This document shows, in pieces, positions 9,064 to 18,427 of a stretch of 64,000 nucleotides of DNA. Within the stretch, counting starts at the first letter, position 1; every line of letters starts with the position of its first letter. A program made the position numbers and the translations under genes. Origin of the DNA: Saprospiraceae bacterium. GTDB taxonomy: Bacteria > Bacteroidota > Bacteroidia > Chitinophagales > Saprospiraceae. The DNA is taken from the NCBI GenBank assembly GCA_016717655.1, contig JADKFC010000015.1, positions 1-64,000 on the forward strand, written 5' to 3'. Under the pieces are notes generated by a model. That model saw only the letters and a program-made list of their open reading frames with translations, had not been told where the DNA came from and ran no database searches.

Positions 9064-9258
9064 TTAACCTAAGATGTTCATGATCGGGATAATCTTGGAC
9101 TCAACCAACTGCCGGTACAGGCCGAACATCGAATCAAAAACGGTGATTTCCTTTGCCGAAAAAGCAACTTTCAGGTCACAGTTGTAAAAGCATTTGACCA
9201 TTGGTTGTGTTCCGTCCCAGGATTTCACCTTCTCAAATTTTAAACTAATATCGCTCTC
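9064..9258 (-). pseudogene. ORF without a start codon, phage-type
   Basis: A minus-strand frame ending at the TAA at 9064 encodes about 60 sensible residues (ISLKFEKVKSWDGTQPM..., then KCFYNCDLKVAF and SMFGLYRQLVESKIIP). It has no ATG before an internal Met and overlaps the end of the upstream ORF. Either the start is non-standard or an indel separates it from the upstream frame. Confidence 0.35.
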
Positions 9259-9436
9259 CTTTGTACATGATATAAGGCGGCAAACACCTGTTTAATGTCT
9301 CAATATCAAAGTCTCTGCAATGCAATCGAACGTCTTTGCATAGCTGTTTTAAGCCATCTTTACTCAAAAACTCAAGGTAACTGTCGTCTTCTAAAAATTT
9401 AGACACCCTGGGCCAGAACTTTGTTATTTTGATCAT
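9245..9436 (-). CDS. small hypothetical protein
   Basis: The ATG at 9436 (MIKITKFWPRVSKFLEDDSY) is preferred over the one at 9475, because the upstream codons overlap a cysteine-rich ORF in another frame. The product is 63 residues, basic, with two cysteines and no recognised family. It overlaps the 3' end of the zinc-binding-like ORF by about 38 bases and precedes a start-less frame, as in compact phage gene clusters. Confidence 0.4.
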   Translation of the reverse strand: MIKITKFWPRVSKFLEDDSYLEFLSKDGLKQLCKDVRLHCRDFDIETLNRCLPPYIMYKGERY

Positions 9437-9584
9437 TAAAGACCCCTTTGTAGTGATGCTTATTCTTGCACTCAAAACTGCAGTACGGAATCTTCCGGGT
9501 TGGTGTATAATGGTCCCGGGTCAAGCATACGTCGTTGCAGTTCCGGCACAGATCCGGCTTAACTTCTGCCTTAACGTTCTTAGT
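9399..9584 (-). CDS. small Cys-rich zinc-binding-like ORF
   Basis: An open frame of about 60 codons with two cysteine pairs (DLCRNCNDVC and YCSFECKNKHH), a pattern seen in small zinc-binding phage proteins. A TAG at 9585-9587 closes the frame upstream and there is no ATG at the left end, so it is a 5'-truncated gene or starts at an unusual codon. An AGGAGG sequence lies immediately upstream on the minus strand. It overlaps the following 63-residue ORF. Confidence 0.35.
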   Translation of the reverse strand, partial: TKNVKAEVKPDLCRNCNDVCLTRDHYTPTRKIPYCSFECKNKHHYKGVFNDQNNKVLAQGV

Positions 9585-9755
9585 CTACCTCCTACCAATT
9601 TCTGAAGCCTATCCTTTCGGAGGTGAAAATATAATCCATGTTAGAAATTCAGCTTTTGATCGATAGATTACGAGCTCCCAAAATAATAGAATCACCTAAG
9701 CTCGCTTAAAAATGAAATCAGTTGAAGTTTAGTACTTACTTATTTTATTTGATAA

Positions 9756-10241
9756 TTATTTTAATTGACTCAATGCCCACCGCATGGCCTTCACCCACCA
9801 GCTCCACTCGGCTTGTTTTATATTTGGGTTAAAGTGTCCCTCCACTCGGTCAAAAGCATCTTCGATAAAAGCGTCGTGCAACCACCGAATGGCAAGTGCC
9901 CATTTTATCGTAGCCCAACCGGAGGTTTTCATATCAATAATATGTCTTAGTCGGGTACGCTCGTCATCCAGCTCAATCAATTCAAATTTGTGAAATCCAT
10001 TGAAGCCCTTCATATCGAAGGTAAAAGTGATCGACTCACCTTCGTTGTACTCAGCGACAAAGTACCGAATAGGACCATGCCCTCCCCTGGAACCCGGCAC
10101 CAGACCCTTATCGAGTCGCATGCGGGGCCACTTATCGGTGGCCAGCATCTGGTATTTTTTTGTAGCCAGGGTCGCCATTAAAAGGCCTAAGGTATGCCTG
10201 GGTTGAGGGATGATGCGGGTGTGGAGGTTGTGGACTTTCAA
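9756..10241 (-). CDS. SRPBCC-like protein, copy 2
   Basis: A 161-residue paralogue of the protein at 4362-4850, with about 14 substitutions over the shared 155 residues and a different tail (RWALSQLK). It has the same ligand-binding-type beta strands and C-terminal helix. It sits inside the right-hand 725-bp repeat. That both copies stay open and differ largely by conservative changes suggests both have been under selection; this is an inference from reading the two translations. Confidence 0.65.
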   Translation of the reverse strand: MKVHNLHTRIIPQPRHTLGLLMATLATKKYQMLATDKWPRMRLDKGLVPGSRGGHGPIRYFVAEYNEGESITFTFDMKGFNGFHKFELIELDDERTRLRHIIDMKTSGWATIKWALAIRWLHDAFIEDAFDRVEGHFNPNIKQAEWSWWVKAMRWALSQLK

Positions 10242-10501
10242 AAGATGGAACTTTTTTAATTATCTAGTAAAAATAGCGAATTAGAAAAGAAAACCAAATT
10301 ACAATTGGAAAAACTGGCTACTGAATACACTAATCAGAATAATATTTTGCGTATTTTCAGCTTAGATGTTATGGACTTCGCCTTGTCACCCTGTTGGTTA
10401 CATGTATAATATTGAGTTAGAATGATAATGCCCAGTCCGAAAAAAAGGGTTTCAGTTCAAATTTCATTTTATGTAGCAAGTATAAAAATGTAAACATGGT
10501 A
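9777..10501. repeat. 725-bp direct repeat, copy 2
   Basis: Same orientation as 4386-5110 and co-linear with it at an offset of 5391 with no net indel. Together the two copies bracket about 4.7 kb of phage-like, AT-rich sequence. Confidence 0.9.
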
Positions 10502-10510
10502 ACTAAAAAC

Positions 10511-11221
10511 CTAGCCCACCACAATCTTCGCTGTATTCCCCCCTAACGCTCCTAAAACGTCATATAAGAGCCTAGACAAAATTTCAAGAATGCTGGGTAT
10601 CATTGTTTGGTCAAAAATGGGGAATAAAAGAAGGGCTCCATCTTCTGTTGGTGTAAAGCCCATTCCTGCTAAGCCATTCCATTTATTTTGAAATAAATTA
10701 ACAGGGCCCAGGTAATACTCTGCCGTGCTCACTTCGATCCGGAGCTCCCCGCTAACCTTAGTAAAATAAATTTGTGCGTCGTATTTCTCCAATTGAAGCG
10801 TAAACTTTTTTATTTCATTGCCAGCTAAGCGACCGAGTAAGGTATATAAAATCTCTCCATCCATGTGAAATGGCAAGAGTTTGTTTTCATGTTCCTGCTT
10901 GTAAGCTTCCAGGGCTTTGATTTTATTCTGGTATTTTATTTCCATCTCCTGACTAAATGCAGTTGGAAATTGTTGCTTGAATTCAGCCATCAAATTTTTT
11001 AAAGCTTCAATCTGCCATTCCAATTCTTTGCCCTTTTCAACATTCGTGTTTTCCAAGTGCCTCAATACCTTCAATTTTGTATTCACCAGGCCCAAACACT
11101 TTTGAAACCTGTGGGCAGCTTTGTAATTCTTATCGTCCGCCAGACATTGATCCAATTCCTTTTGCAGTAATTCAGCCTCGGCTTCCAGTTCAGCAATCAG
11201 CAGCTGTAATTCGGATTTCAT
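10511..11221 (-). CDS. hypothetical coiled-coil protein
   Basis: A 236-residue protein. Residues 1-125 are helical with heptad-like repeats (LQLLIAELEAEAELLQKELD and onward), a likely coiled coil. The C-terminal half is a mixed domain with beta strands (KYDAQIYFTKVSGELRIEV) ending in a Gly/Ala/Val tail. There is no signal peptide, membrane segment or known family. It appears to be a single-gene unit. Confidence 0.6.
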   Translation of the reverse strand: MKSELQLLIAELEAEAELLQKELDQCLADDKNYKAAHRFQKCLGLVNTKLKVLRHLENTNVEKGKELEWQIEALKNLMAEFKQQFPTAFSQEMEIKYQNKIKALEAYKQEHENKLLPFHMDGEILYTLLGRLAGNEIKKFTLQLEKYDAQIYFTKVSGELRIEVSTAEYYLGPVNLFQNKWNGLAGMGFTPTEDGALLLFPIFDQTMIPSILEILSRLLYDVLGALGGNTAKIVVG

Positions 11222-12010
11222 AAAATGTAATTAATATGTTGTACAAGGTAATACTACTTAACAAAAATTCAAAAAGTTAAACATGCACTCATTGATGGTA
11301 ATGCTTCAACCCAAGCTGCCGTTGATGTATGCCACAAACAGGCATCTCGCTCATAGCAGTTGTCATAGAGCCCTGAATGAGGCTCCTTATAAAAAGTTTG
11401 CATTTCTCGTGTTTTTTCTTTTGAAATAATATTCTGCCCTCTTGACTTGGACTTGGCAGCTAAAACCGGGCTTAAGAGACAAAGTTAACTCACCTAATAT
11501 ATACCTCTCATTTGTCCCGTGTATTAACTTTTTTTGAAAATATCAGAATATTGTTTTGTTCGACAATAGTAAAAATATATGTTTCGAATTTTTATTCTTT
11601 TGAACTGCAGTCTTTTGAAATGAAATACTAATATACGATCTCTTAGATTCACTTTTCGCTCATTTTATACATACATCCATCCACATTTTAGCTGCTGATC
11701 GAAAGCAAATAATAACTACAAATCCCTACTCAATTCCCATTGTAAGGTGATTCCTTTTCAGAGAGCACCAAATAATATTTTAAGACAATGATTAAATCAG
11801 TTAGACAACCTAATATAAATTTCATTTTCATCTCTTACACCCAATAAATATCGGCAGCAGCAAAACACTTTTTTAGAAGTAACAAAGGTCTTAGCTTTGG
11901 TTCTTTATTGGAATAAGTTGATCGCCCCTGAATGTGGATTAATAATCGCAATCGCTACTTGAAAATAGTGGGTTCCTCAATTTGGACTTTTTGAAATTTA
12001 AATTAAAAAA
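11222..12010. other. long intergenic region
   Basis: A 789-bp divergent region between the coiled-coil gene (minus) and the GH13 gene (plus). It holds one possible small ORF (11269-11403, minus) and is otherwise AT-rich. No clear TTTG/TAnnTTTG promoter pair was found. Confidence 0.6.
11269..11403 (-). CDS. possible 44-residue ORF
   Basis: An ATG-started ORF with a non-random-looking composition (MQTFYKEPHSGLYDNCYERD, then CLWHTSTAAWVEALP). It is short, isolated and unrecognised, so it may be a gene remnant or chance. Confidence 0.2.
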   Translation of the reverse strand: MQTFYKEPHSGLYDNCYERDACLWHTSTAAWVEALPSMSACLTF

Positions 12011-13741
12011 ATGAACTATAAAACAATATTCTGCCTGCTAATAATCGCTACCATGATAAGTTGCAACTCCAACAACTCATCAGGCCCTGATAGCCAGGTG
12101 GATGAATGGTGGAAAGAAGAGATTGTCTACCAGATTTACCCTCGTAGCTTTAAAGACTCCAATGGTGATGGCGTGGGAGATTTGAAAGGCATCATTGAAA
12201 AACTGGACTACATCCAAAGTCTGGGGGTAACTGCTGTGTGGCTCAATCCAATTTATAGCTCACCCAATGATGACAATGGCTATGATGTAAGTGATTATAG
12301 AAACATCATGAAAGACTTTGGTACCATGAAAGATTTTGATCTTTTGTTGGAAGGGCTGCATGAGAGGGGCTTAAAACTCATCATGGATATTGTGGTCAAT
12401 CACAGCAGTGATGAACACAAATGGTTTAAACAATCAAGGAGTTCGAGAACCAATCCATATCGCGATTACTATCACTGGTGGCCGGCAGAAAAAGGGAAGC
12501 CCAACTATCGGTATAGTCTTTTTGATGAGAAAGGCGAAGCATGGAAATACGACAAAAAAACAGATGCCTACTACCTCCATTATTTTTCTCAGAAACAACC
12601 CGACCTCAACTGGAGCAATCCCAAATTAAGACAGGAAGTGTATGACATCATGAAGTTTTGGGCTCAAAAAGGAGTGGATGGCTTTCGCCTCGATGCCTTT
12701 CAGTTTGCCGCCAAAGACACCAGCTTTCCGCCCTTCCCCGAGGGATTTGAAAAAAACTTTATCAATTATTACGCCATGCAGGAGGGTATCCATGACTACC
12801 TGAAAGAAATGAACAAAGAAGTGTTCAGCCAATACAAAGTGATGAGTGTAGCCGAGGGGGCGGGTCGCAACTTTGAGGATGCCCACAACCTGGTAGATGC
12901 CGAACGCAAGGAACTCAACATGGCCTATGCCTTTGATGGGGTTGACCTGGCAAAATATGAAGGCTACGACTTCCATCGTTTCAAAAAAATATTCACCCAG
13001 TGGGACAGTGCCTTTGAGAAAAAGGGGTGGATTTCTATCTTCCTTGCCAACCACGACCAGGCCAGAATGGTAAGTCGGTTTGGCAACGACAAAGCCATGT
13101 ATCGCGAAGTATCTGCTAAAATGTTAAATACGTTTATTTTAACCATGCGTGGCACTCCTTATTGTTATTATGGCGATGAATTGGGTATGACCAATTCTAC
13201 CTTTAAAGGCATAGAAGATTTTCGCGACATTGCAGCCATCAACGGATATAAAAAAGCCAAATCAAAAGGCGAGGACATGGACTATTTTATGGATAAACTC
13301 AGGTTTGAATCCCGAGACAATGGTAGAACACCAATGCAATGGAATAGCAATAACCAAAGTGGGTTTTCAACCGGCAAGCCCTGGCTCCCTGTCAACACCA
13401 ACCACAAAGTGGTCAATGTTGATCAACAGTTGAACGATCCGTTTTCAGTACTGCAGCATTTTAAAAACCTGACAGCCATGAGAAAAAACAACCCTGGCCT
13501 GGTCCATGGAAAATACAAGATTCTGACACCGAACCACGCAGAGATCTATGCCTATACCAGAGAACATGAAGGGAAAAAATACCTGATTCTCCTCAACTTT
13601 TCAGAATCTATTGTTAAGATTCAGCTTCCGGAGATCAAAAAAATCAAACAGACCCTGATCAACAACTACCCTATCATGGACCATCAAAAAGATGTGATGG
13701 TACTGGATGCCTATCAGGCAACCGTACATTTGTTGCAATAG
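12011..13741 (+). CDS. GH13 alpha-glucosidase lipoprotein
   Basis: A 576-residue lipoprotein (MNYKTIFCLLIIATMISC, lipidated Cys18) of the alpha-amylase superfamily GH13, most like alpha-glucosidases/oligo-1,6-glucosidases. Conserved regions appear in order: DIVVNHSS, GFRLDAF with nucleophile Asp228, VAEG with acid/base Glu282, and ANHDQ with transition-state Asp349. The N-terminal EWWKEEIVYQIYPRSFKDSN and QWN motifs near the end of the barrel also fit, followed by a C-terminal beta domain. It would release glucose from alpha-glucosides at the cell surface or in the periplasm. It appears monocistronic. Exact linkage specificity cannot be read from sequence. Confidence 0.93.
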   Translation: MNYKTIFCLLIIATMISCNSNNSSGPDSQVDEWWKEEIVYQIYPRSFKDSNGDGVGDLKGIIEKLDYIQSLGVTAVWLNPIYSSPNDDNGYDVSDYRNIMKDFGTMKDFDLLLEGLHERGLKLIMDIVVNHSSDEHKWFKQSRSSRTNPYRDYYHWWPAEKGKPNYRYSLFDEKGEAWKYDKKTDAYYLHYFSQKQPDLNWSNPKLRQEVYDIMKFWAQKGVDGFRLDAFQFAAKDTSFPPFPEGFEKNFINYYAMQEGIHDYLKEMNKEVFSQYKVMSVAEGAGRNFEDAHNLVDAERKELNMAYAFDGVDLAKYEGYDFHRFKKIFTQWDSAFEKKGWISIFLANHDQARMVSRFGNDKAMYREVSAKMLNTFILTMRGTPYCYYGDELGMTNSTFKGIEDFRDIAAINGYKKAKSKGEDMDYFMDKLRFESRDNGRTPMQWNSNNQSGFSTGKPWLPVNTNHKVVNVDQQLNDPFSVLQHFKNLTAMRKNNPGLVHGKYKILTPNHAEIYAYTREHEGKKYLILLNFSESIVKIQLPEIKKIKQTLINNYPIMDHQKDVMVLDAYQATVHLLQ

Positions 13742-13847
13742 TCAGGTTGTTCGTTACCCTTTTTGGGGGTAATTTCCTTTCTTTACCCTCATAACAGTAT
13801 TCTCGTACTGCGTATTTTTACGTATTTCATTTTGCGGACATCTACAC

Positions 13848-13879
13848 TTGTAGGGGTATAGCGCCATATACTATCTTTA
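13848..13879 (+). promoter_or_regulatory. candidate Bacteroidota-type promoter
   Basis: TTGT, 20 bases, then TATCTTTA, one mismatch in each box from TTTG-N19-21-TAnnTTTG. It lies 87 bp before the ATG at 13966 and is suitably placed to drive the pentapeptide cluster. Confidence 0.35.
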
Positions 13880-13965
13880 CGTTTATAATCGAATTAACTA
13901 AGTCCAGCTAGTTGATAGGGTTATAGTTGACCGATAGCTATACCACTTTAAAACAAAATGTTGCC

Positions 13966-16203
13966 ATGAAAACAAGTGCATTGATCACAGCTGTGATCTT
14001 ATGGAGTACTATTGTCTTTTCTCAAAATTGTCCTTCTTCCGGTGGAGGTCCCAATTTTTCTGGAAAAAATCTAACCAATTATAATTTTACAACCTACCCT
14101 AGCAATTACCTGGTAGGTGCCAACTTTACCGATGCCATACTTGACGGGGCACAATTTCAAAACGTCAACCTCACCAATGCCAATTTCACCAATGCCAAGA
14201 TGAGGATCACTTCAAAGGGAAGCACAGACCTCAGTGGCGCCATTTTAGACCATACCTGTTTCCAAAAAGCAGATATGGATAGCTGCAACCTTCAATTTGC
14301 GATTTTCAGGGCAACAGATTTTTCCAATGCCAGCCTGATGTATGCAGATTTTGGACCCTTTATGTCGATTACCCATTCAACTTCAGATTCACTGAGAACC
14401 AAATTTAACAACAGTACACTTGATTTTAACCACTTTCCGATCTCCACATGGACTTCCAACTATTGGGCGCTAACGGACCTCAGCTATGCCACAATAAGCG
14501 GGATATCAAAAGACAATTTTAATTTTCGCAACAAGGATATCAGCTGGGCGATACTAACAGGACAGAATTTTACCAACTTTGATTTTACCGCTTGCACTAT
14601 GACGGGAGTAAGACTGGAAGAAAGTGTACTGAGTTATGCCAACTTATCCAGATGCAAACTTGATCAAAGCAATCTTACCGGCGCGCAATTGAACATGGTC
14701 CAGATGCCGCATGCTTCTTTTTATAATCCCCAGAATGTCGGAAAACCGGCCAACTTGTCGGGCGTTACCCTCAATAATTCAACCCTGACAGGCAGTGATT
14801 TTTCATATGCCAACTTTCAGGGAGCATCCCTATTGGGAGCAACAGCAGATAGCTGTAGGTTCAACTATGCCAACTTTCAATCCGGTAATAGTTATGATGT
14901 GGCATCTTTATCCGGAGCATCATTATCAAACTCATCATTTTCCTCTGCCGGATTAAATGGGGTCAATATTACCAATAGTTACATCATTAACGGCCAGTTC
15001 AACGATCTCACCTTGTTGGGCACCAATTTTACCAATGCCAATATGCCCGGAGCCAACTTTAAAAACAGCAAACTGGAAGGGGTTTTATTTACTGGGGCTA
15101 TCCTTCAAAATGTAAATTTTACCAATACTACTTTGAAAACACCTCCATCAGGAGGCTCAGGGGTTGACTTTACCTGCACCCAGTTGGGAGGATCCAATTT
15201 CTCAAATGCTACCGTACTTCAGGCCAATTTTGCAGACGCCGTCATGCCCGTTGCCGACTCGTGCTGTAAGACAGTAGATGGCTATTTTTGCGGCATCATT
15301 TCCATTAATCAACTGGGTTATGGCGCTGTGACCTTGCCCGTACTCAACAATAAAGTGACTTGCCCCAATGGAGCCATTGCCCAATGTACAGGATCCCAAT
15401 GGGTCATCCCTCACTGGAAATCGCCCAATTGCAATTCCAGCCATACAACTCAATTACTTTGGTACAAACCCAATTGTGATGGGAAAGACACAACGGGCCG
15501 CATTCATTTTCCAGACCCCAACCTCGAAGCCTCTCTATTAAAACAAATGTCAGGTGGAGACCCCAATTACATTATTACCAAACAGAATGCCGCACAAGTG
15601 CCTGCGCTGAACTGTACGTATTCTAAAATTTCCAATTTGGAAGGCTTGCAATATTTTACAGCACTTGAAGAACTGGATGTGTCGGGTAATTTGTTAACCG
15701 ATGGCACTTTTTTCAGCCGAATCCCAAGCCTCAATTCTCTGAGTCTGGCCAACAATCAAATTACCATATTAAATCTCCAGGGACTTTCTAATCTCAATTA
15801 CCTCAATGCATCATCGAATCAAATCAACAGCTTGCTGATTGATGCCGGAGCCTATATTTCTTTTCTGAATGCATCTTACAACGCGCTCACACAATTAAAC
15901 ATCACCATTCAGTCTTCATTGGAGTACCTGGATGTGTCACACAATAAACTAACCAATATTGGATCGGTCGAACAATTGACCAATCTTAATTCTCTGTTCA
16001 TTCAGAACAATTCTCTGACGTCAATTGGCAGTGTCAAAAAGCTATTCAACGATGGTCAGGGCAATTTACTATATATGAATATTTCCTGCAATCTTCCATT
16101 CAAGTGTAATACACTACAACTTGACAGTACCTCAAAAGAAAAGAACTTTCTGAGTCATTCGTTGTGCGGGGTCAATAACCTTCCCGGCTGTGTATCCAAA
16201 TAA
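13966..16203 (+). CDS. exported pentapeptide-repeat and LRR protein
   Basis: The ATG at 13966 is chosen because it opens a signal peptide (MKTSALITAVILWSTIVFSQ); an upstream TTG is less likely. The mature protein is about 725 residues. Residues about 25-425 are pentapeptide repeats of the A(N/D)(F/L)xx type (GANFTDAILDGAQF, NANFTNAKM), which fold as a right-handed quadrilateral beta-helix. A Cys-containing linker follows, then an SDS22-like leucine-rich domain (residues about 525-735, LEELDVSGNLL, LNSLSLANNQI). No T9SS sorting domain is evident. It is the first of three genes in one direction. A binding or surface role is inferred. Confidence 0.85.
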   Translation: MKTSALITAVILWSTIVFSQNCPSSGGGPNFSGKNLTNYNFTTYPSNYLVGANFTDAILDGAQFQNVNLTNANFTNAKMRITSKGSTDLSGAILDHTCFQKADMDSCNLQFAIFRATDFSNASLMYADFGPFMSITHSTSDSLRTKFNNSTLDFNHFPISTWTSNYWALTDLSYATISGISKDNFNFRNKDISWAILTGQNFTNFDFTACTMTGVRLEESVLSYANLSRCKLDQSNLTGAQLNMVQMPHASFYNPQNVGKPANLSGVTLNNSTLTGSDFSYANFQGASLLGATADSCRFNYANFQSGNSYDVASLSGASLSNSSFSSAGLNGVNITNSYIINGQFNDLTLLGTNFTNANMPGANFKNSKLEGVLFTGAILQNVNFTNTTLKTPPSGGSGVDFTCTQLGGSNFSNATVLQANFADAVMPVADSCCKTVDGYFCGIISINQLGYGAVTLPVLNNKVTCPNGAIAQCTGSQWVIPHWKSPNCNSSHTTQLLWYKPNCDGKDTTGRIHFPDPNLEASLLKQMSGGDPNYIITKQNAAQVPALNCTYSKISNLEGLQYFTALEELDVSGNLLTDGTFFSRIPSLNSLSLANNQITILNLQGLSNLNYLNASSNQINSLLIDAGAYISFLNASYNALTQLNITIQSSLEYLDVSHNKLTNIGSVEQLTNLNSLFIQNNSLTSIGSVKKLFNDGQGNLLYMNISCNLPFKCNTLQLDSTSKEKNFLSHSLCGVNNLPGCVSK

Positions 16204-16227
16204 AAAAATTAGTAAAAATCAACCTAC

Positions 16228-18403
16228 ATGATAAACCTAACTCATCTCTCTCAACGAGGAAAGATCATCGTTTTTTCGATAGCTTGTATCCTCCTCTTCC
16301 AAAAACAAATCTTTGCTCAAAATCCGTACGACTGTCCGGGTTGCAATTTGAGCGGTAAAAGTTTTGCCGGGCAAAATTTGTCGGATGCCAATTTTAGCGG
16401 TGCCATTCTGGACAATGCCAACTTCACAGGATGCAACCTGAGTGGGGCCATGTTTAGCAATGCAAGTGCAAAAAGCACAAACTTCACCAATGCAGATCTC
16501 GACCCTTCTAACTACGGCCCTGCGAACTTTTCCGATGCCAATCTGGATGGTGCCAACTTTACCGGCGCTTCCATGAATGGGGTGGTACTTGAGTATGCAT
16601 CTCAAAATGGAACCAACTTTAGTGGGGCCATTCTCAGCAATGCACTTCCGGGACTCTACCTCAAGCTGACCAGCCTGGATGCAAAAAACAGGCCCAACTT
16701 TAAGGGAGCAAAACTGTCATGTGAGTACAAACGATTTGTCAACCTGTTGGATCTAAGCATGGCCGTATTTGCAGATTGTAAAGACTGGGAACCTGGAGCT
16801 GGAATGTTGAATTCAAAATTGATTTCCACCAATAAACCCAAAGATCCGCACCAACCTGTTTTATACCAATTCTCCTCTAGCGCAAGCGATACTACAGCGA
16901 GCAAAAGAAAAATGAAATTGCCCGCTGAATTGGCAAGTGCATTTACCACCACAGGAGATACCATCTATGTATCCACCAGTGGTACTGACAACGCAACATG
17001 TGGTGCCCTCAACTCCCCTTGCAAAACTTTAGGTCAGGGAATTAGCAATGCCAATCCCAATGGCTTTGTTTTGGTCGATTACGGCGAATATACTTTTGCA
17101 TCCACGGTTACCATCAACAAAAACCTAAACCTGGTAGGCGGTTTTAACAACGGACAACCAACCCAATACCAATCTCTCCTGGCATCACCAGGAAAGGGGC
17201 AGCCGGTATTTACTATTTCCGGCAATGGCGTAAAAGTGAGCCTTTCACAATTCATTATCAATGGCTCACAACCTACCGATAACAATGCAGCCAGCATGGC
17301 CTTATTGGCCAGTAATGGTGCTGTAGTGCAAATGAAAGCCGTTAATGTCAATGCTTTTGGCGGAAGCGCCGGCAGCGCTGGTGCACAGGTATCGGCGGGC
17401 GCTAATGGCGGGGTTGGCAATGCGGGTAGCAGTGGAACAGGTGGAAGCGGCGGTAGTTCGGCATGTGGTGGTAACAATGGAGGTTATGGAGCCAATAAAT
17501 CAACCAACTCAGGCAGCAGTGACTGCAAATGTCTTGACATCTGTTTTAGGTGCGAAGTAAGCATATCCTACTATGCAGGTGGTGGTGGCACAGGGGGCCC
17601 CGGTACAACAGGATATTATGCCCCGGGTTCAGGTCCTGCCAGTGCAGTCAATTATATGTGCCCTTCCTCGGATAGACCTCAAACTGCAGGAAGCGGCACC
17701 AAAGGCAATGCTGCATCCTGTGGCAGTGCAGGAACCGCTTCTGTCAACACCACCGGCAGCTTTGGTCAAAATACCTGGCAGCCATCGGTGGGTGGTAATG
17801 GCTCAAGTGGTGGTAATGGCGGTGGCGGCGGCGGTGGCGGCGCTGGTGGGCCTTGTCACTACTGCAATTGCTTTTGCGGAGGCCATGGAGACTTTTATGA
17901 GGGTACGGCTGGCGGCGGCGGCGGCGCTGGAGGATGTGGTGCGGCTGGTGGCAATGGGGGTAGCCAGGGAGGCGCCTCTTTTGGCGTAGTGCTTCAATAT
18001 GCATCAGGTATAGTAGACAATACCGTAAAAATAACCGGAGGAGCAGGTGGCACTGGCGGAGCTGGTGGTACCGGTAATCAGGGAGGTACCGGAGGTACTG
18101 GAGGAAAAGCACAAGCAGCCAACAATGTATGCAATGATACAGGAGGCCAGGGTGGCAATGGAGGTGATGGCGGTGCCGGTGGTGCCAGTGGTGGCGGTGC
18201 CGGTGGAAATGGAGGTCCTTCGGCTTGTATTGCCCTGGTAGGTACAGCCACCATTAATGGTACACCGGATCTACTACACAGGCATTGGTGGCCAGTTTGG
18301 TACCGGAGGATCAGGGGGTAGCCAGGTGAGTGGTGGCTCTTGTTCAGGTCCCAAAGGTGATGACGGCAAAGTAGGTAGTGCGGGAAATACCCTTCAATAT
18401 TAA
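16228..18403 (+). CDS. exported pentapeptide/beta-helix/glycine-rich protein, frameshifted
   Basis: Starts 24 bp after the previous gene. A signal peptide (residues about 10-31, IIVFSIACILLFQKQIFAQ) is followed by pentapeptide repeats (about 38-150), a linker, a short parallel beta-helix segment of the CGALNSPCKTLGQGI type (about 250-345), and then more than 300 residues of Gly-rich GGxGG sequence interrupted by Cys-rich islands (CHYCNCFCGGHG). The first frame ends at 18321, but homology continues in another frame (GQFGTGGSGGSQ, then GPKGDDGK) to a TAA at 18401-18403; one extra base near 18262-18272 explains this. The Gly-rich part resembles low-complexity surface proteins. A structural or adhesive role is inferred. 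Confidence 0.8.
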
Positions 18404-18427
18404 TCAACCATTAAAAAATCTATAAGT

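Noticed and set aside
16656..18407. Long antisense and alternate-frame ORFs in the pentapeptide/Gly-rich genes
   Set aside because: They arise from GC-rich repetitive codons in the real plus-strand gene and have low-complexity Pro/Leu or Val/Ala translations.
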